Assembly: GCA_030642635.1 (NCBI GenBank)
Contig: DAOWNK010000057.1
Location: 1-14,596 of the forward strand
Reading direction: 5' to 3'
Source of the DNA: Pirellulales bacterium
GTDB taxonomy: Bacteria; Planctomycetota; Planctomycetia; Pirellulales; Thermoguttaceae
DNA: 14,596 nt
The translations under genes were made by a program, and so were the position numbers. The notes beneath the pieces are model-generated. The model was not told where the DNA came from and made no database searches. It saw nothing but the letters and a program-made list of their open reading frames with translations. Every line of letters begins with the position of its first letter. The first letter of the stretch is position 1. This document shows, piece by piece, positions 12,241 to 14,596 of this stretch.

Positions 12241-12345
12241 TCTCCTTTCGAGAAACGGGGTGAATTGGTCGGAAGCCCTAATACGGTTTTTGAACCTCCA
12301 ACCGGTGAACTACCTTTATCATAATTGCGGCTATCGGAATAACAA
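12241..12345 (-). promoter_or_regulatory. Candidate promoter and ribosome binding site of the PEP-CTERM gene
   Basis: On the minus strand TTGTTA (12345-12340) and TATGAT (12323-12318) are separated by 16 bp; they match 4 of 6 and 5 of 6 bases of the sigma-70 boxes. A strong Shine-Dalgarno AAAGGAGA (12248-12241) follows. Between 12346 and 12480 I see AT-rich DNA (to about 12390) and then nothing recognisable. The divergent regulator starts 432 bp away, so shared control is possible. Confidence 0.4.
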
Positions 12346-12496
12346 GCAAAAACTGTATATAATCTGCTACACTTTTTATACATTCGTTTAGCTCGCGTTG
12401 CCGCCACCGGGCATGAAAATATGCTTGTACCGGGGCGGAAATTGCACTATGTTGAGGGCCAGGGAAATACTGTAATCCTCCAGCCCCTAGCCCCTA

Positions 12497-12651
12497 TACC
12501 GTTGAATTAGTGGTAATATCAAGGAAAATACAGTGGCACCGGCGTCCCGCCGGTGGTGCATAAATACTATGTATCACTTCGAGTTGCGTCACACCGGCGG
12601 GACGCCGGTGCCACTGTGTTGATGCCAATTCTGTCCCTTAATTCAACGGTA
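12497..12651 (+). repeat. 155-bp palindromic element, left bracket of the XylR-like gene (family D)
   Basis: Outer inverted repeats TACCGTTGAATTA (12497-12509) and TAATTCAACGGTA (12639-12651) enclose an inner pair of perfect 25-bp arms (12531-12555 and 12592-12616) around a 36-bp spacer. Each inner arm is the foot CAGTGG plus hairpin CACCGGCG, 3-nt loop, CGCCGGTG. The element is homologous along its whole length to the reverse complement of 13850-13996. It ends 15 bp before the regulator ATG, so that gene's promoter must be within or upstream of it. Confidence 0.88.
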
Positions 12652-12666
12652 TTGCCCCGAACTCCC

Positions 12667-13827
12667 ATGCACAAAATGCGGTCCGTAGCACTGCTGATCG
12701 AAACATCCCGGGCGTACGGGCGGGGGCTGGTGCGCGGCGCGGCACGCTACAATCGGGAACACGGCCAGTGGCTGACGTACTTCCAGCCGCACGGGCTGGA
12801 CGATCCGCCGCCGGAGTGGTTGAAGAACTGGAAGGGCGACGGGATTCTAGTGCGGATCGGTGACCGGCGAATGGCCGACGCCGTGCTGCAGACCGGCCTG
12901 CCCTCGGTAGACCTGCGCGGCATGATACCCGAGTTGGCCATACCGCTTATCGGTGTGGACAACCGCGAGTTGGCGCAACTGGCCGCCGATCATTTATTGG
13001 AGCGCGGCTTCCGACACTTCGGCTTCTGCGGGTGGACTCGCGGCGTACAACACTGCATGGACGAACGTCTGGACTGCTTCGAGCAGCTTGTCGAAGCGGC
13101 CGGGTTCCACTGCGATGTGTTCAAGGCGCGCCGCGCGCCGCGCAAGCGCGACGCCTGGGAAAAGGAGCAAGAGCAGATCGCGCAGTGGATCGAGCAGCTC
13201 CCGAAGCCGGCCGGAGTGATGGCAAGCAACGACGATCGCGGTATGCAGGTGCTCGACGCCTGCCGCCGTGCCGCCGTGAAGGTGCCCGACCAGGTGGCCG
13301 TGATCGGCGTGGACAACGACGAGTATCTGTGCGGGTTGTCCATCCCGCCGTTGACCAGCATCGACGTTTACTCGGATCGGATCGGTTACGAGGCGGCCGC
13401 ACTGCTGGACAAGATGATGGACGGCCAACCTGCGCCCGAGGGGCCGATATCGGTCCCGCCTCGCAACATCGTTACCCGGCAATCGACCGACGTGCTGGCC
13501 ACCGACGACCTTGACGTGGTCCGGGCGGTGAGTTTCATTCGTGAAAACGCTTGCCGGCGGATCAGTGTCGGCGACGTGCTGAAACACGTAGACCTCTCGT
13601 GCGCCGCCCTGGAGCCTCGGATGAAGCGGGTATTGGGCCGGACGATCTACCAGGAGATTCAGCGTGTGCAAATCGAGCGCGTCAAGGAATTGCTGCTGGG
13701 CACCGACTTGCCGGTCAAGCGGATTGCCCGGCGGGCCGGATTCAAGTACGTGCAGCACCTGTCACGAGTGTTCAGCCAATTCACCGGCCAAACGCCGGGG
13801 CAGTATCGGAAGGGATTGCGGAGGTAG
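12667..13827 (+). CDS. XylR-like regulator: sugar-binding domain plus AraC helix-turn-helix
   Basis: From ATG 12667 the protein has 386 residues. Residues about 5-275 form a LacI/periplasmic-binding-type ligand domain (RSVALLIETSRAYGRGLVRG at the start; IGVDNREL 95-102; PAGVMASNDDRGMQVLDACR 181-200; VAVIGVDNDEYLCGLSIPPLTSI 210-232). Residues about 285-382 form an AraC-type DNA-binding domain with two helix-turn-helix units, the second being VKRIARRAGFKYVQHLSRVFSQFTGQTPGQYR-like. This is the architecture of E. coli XylR; the ligand is probably a sugar but cannot be named. An upstream GTG at 12553 would add 38 residues read from the family D repeat (including HRRDAGATV) and should be rejected. 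No Shine-Dalgarno is visible. The gene is divergent from the PEP-CTERM series and bracketed by inverted 150-bp repeats. Confidence 0.9.
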   Translation: MHKMRSVALLIETSRAYGRGLVRGAARYNREHGQWLTYFQPHGLDDPPPEWLKNWKGDGILVRIGDRRMADAVLQTGLPSVDLRGMIPELAIPLIGVDNRELAQLAADHLLERGFRHFGFCGWTRGVQHCMDERLDCFEQLVEAAGFHCDVFKARRAPRKRDAWEKEQEQIAQWIEQLPKPAGVMASNDDRGMQVLDACRRAAVKVPDQVAVIGVDNDEYLCGLSIPPLTSIDVYSDRIGYEAAALLDKMMDGQPAPEGPISVPPRNIVTRQSTDVLATDDLDVVRAVSFIRENACRRISVGDVLKHVDLSCAALEPRMKRVLGRTIYQEIQRVQIERVKELLLGTDLPVKRIARRAGFKYVQHLSRVFSQFTGQTPGQYRKGLRR

Positions 13828-13849
13828 TGGCTGGGGGTTGGAGACTGGG

Positions 13850-13996
13850 GTCGAATTTGGCGGAATTGGTAGTAACACAGTGGCACCGGCGTCTCGCCGG
13901 TGTAAGGGAACTCGTGACAACGCCAATACTTGTGTCTCACCGGCGAGACGCCGGTGCCACTTGATCTTCATTGATATCATCACTAATTCAACGGTA
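13850..13996 (-). repeat. About 147-bp palindromic element, right bracket of the XylR-like gene (family D, inverted copy)
   Basis: Perfect 24-bp inner arms (13879-13902 and 13938-13961) around a 35-bp spacer carry the same foot and hairpin as the left copy, with loop TCT/AGA instead of TCC/GGA. Read in reverse complement, it aligns to 12497-12651 throughout: TACCGTTGAATTAGTG, then ATATCAA, the arms, CGAGTT in the spacer, and CCACTGTGTT with CCAATTC beyond. The outer end equivalent to 12639-12651 has decayed (about 13850-13865). It begins about 22 bp after the regulator stop. Confidence 0.85.
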
Positions 13997-14035
13997 CTGA
14001 CCCTAACCCTTAGCTCCTGACCCCTAACCCTACAC
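13997..14035 (+). repeat. Degenerate CCCTAA-like C-rich tract
   Basis: Short imperfect units (CCCTAACCC at 14001-14009, CTCCTGACCCC, CTAACCCTAC) run from the outer end of the right bracket to the stop codon of the oxidoreductase gene. A related tract CAGCCCCTAGCCCCTA (12481-12496) abuts the outer end of the left bracket. Both are C-rich on the plus strand, so they are direct rather than inverted relative to each other. Function unknown. Confidence 0.45.
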
Positions 14036-14596
14036 TTTCTCCTGAACCACCCACGGCTTGCGGTACTCGCGTTTGAAGAGTTTCATGGCCTCGGCGTTGT
14101 CGACGTGCTGGGTCTTCGGATCGACCACGAGTCTTTGTCCGCCGGTGCGGTAGCTCATCGTTGCGTAGTGCAGTGTGATATGGCTGCGATGCCCGATTTC
14201 GATATCGGCGTTTGGCTTCTCGCGGCTGCGGATGCACTGGATGAAGTTTTCCTGGTGCTCATGGTCTGGGAATCGACCGAACATCTGGTCCTTGACAACC
14301 GGCTTGCGGTCTTTTGTCCGCACGAAGACCTGCCACCCGCCGCCCATCCGCCCGACGTTCATCAGGCCCTTCTCACCGTAGATGTCGATTCGGGTGGCAG
14401 TCTGCGGCCAGTATGGGAACATGTCGGTGTTGCGGACTTTGCCGTCGATCTTGAGCATGTACGGCGTGTAGAGCGTCAGTTCCAAGGTTACGACCAGGTC
14501 GTTGTCGTAGGTAAACGTAGCGATCTGCGTGTCGGGCGTATCGGCCGCACCTTCGGTGTTGAGCCGCCCGCCGGTGCAATAGACCTGCTTGGGGAC
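14030..14596 (-). CDS. Gfo/Idh/MocA-family oxidoreductase, C-terminal part (gene continues off the right edge)
   Basis: The frame is open from the window edge to the stop at 14030, giving the last 188 residues; the N-terminal Rossmann domain lies outside. The visible part is the alpha/beta substrate domain of the bacterial Gfo/Idh/MocA type. It has ATRIDIYGEKGLMNVGRMGGGWQVF and then FIQCIRSREKPNADIEIGHRSHITLHYATMSYRTG, where the NADIEIGHRS block is characteristic. It closes with LFKREYRKPWVV. Relatives are NAD(P)-dependent sugar or inositol dehydrogenases, very numerous in planctomycetes and often secreted; the substrate here is unknown. The last codon and stop run into the C-rich tract. Confidence 0.88.
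   Translation of the reverse strand, partial: VPKQVYCTGGRLNTEGAADTPDTQIATFTYDNDLVVTLELTLYTPYMLKIDGKVRNTDMFPYWPQTATRIDIYGEKGLMNVGRMGGGWQVFVRTKDRKPVVKDQMFGRFPDHEHQENFIQCIRSREKPNADIEIGHRSHITLHYATMSYRTGGQRLVVDPKTQHVDNAEAMKLFKREYRKPWVVQEKV

Noticed and set aside
13876..13962. CRISPR-like repeat in the GC-rich hairpins
   Set aside because: The units are inverted pairs with one spacer and no regular array; no cas gene is nearby.

Overview
The window looks like chromosomal DNA of a planctomycete, probably of the Pirellulales type. Three features point there: a DUF1559 prepilin-like protein with a downstream-type H-x-G-G-V...CDGS tail, a small carboxypeptidase-regulatory-like lipoprotein beside it, and a LamG-like PEP-CTERM protein, next to XylR-type regulator and Gfo/Idh/MocA genes. 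Coding regions are moderately GC-rich, and many genes have weak or no Shine-Dalgarno sequence. This assignment is inference from gene content, not from a marker gene.

Layout. Housekeeping half (1-8600): a possible gene start at the left edge (minus strand); pheA (minus), with a large inverted repeat just past its stop; a 346-bp divergent intergenic region with several candidate regulatory sites; dnaK (plus); a small Vsr/DUF559-type endonuclease gene bracketed by two inverted CCCTCTCCC/GGGAGAGGG hairpins; clpB (plus); then, convergent to it, a minus-strand pair made of a membrane-anchored TPR/YfgM-like protein followed by an RluD-family pseudouridine synthase. Accessory half (8600-14596): a Tat-exported hydroxypyruvate-isomerase-like TIM-barrel protein (plus); a minus-strand series reading PEP-CTERM protein, lipoprotein, DUF1559 protein; a divergent XylR-like (periplasmic-binding fold plus AraC) regulator; and the C-terminal 188 residues of a Gfo/Idh/MocA oxidoreductase entering from the right (minus).

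How the genes fit together. dnaK and clpB encode partner chaperones for protein disaggregation and probably formed one heat-shock locus before the nuclease cassette came to lie between them. The TPR protein and RluD-like enzyme form a short operon with a good candidate promoter. The divergent regulator is well placed to control the surface-protein series, and the isomerase and oxidoreductase are typical planctomycete sugar-metabolism genes.

The most unusual signal is in the spaces between genes. At least five intergenic elements share one plan: two short hairpins (stem 6-8 bp, loop 3-5 nt) with a common foot sequence, arranged as an inverted pair 9-36 bp apart, resembling REP/BIME elements. 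They belong to at least four unrelated sequence families and lie against gene ends. Two copies of one family, about 150 bp each and in opposite orientation, bracket the XylR-like gene. A further family, in inverted orientation, brackets the nuclease gene. I propose hairpin-bracketed single-gene cassettes as the feature most worth following up. No RNA genes, CRISPR array or recognisable transposase were seen.
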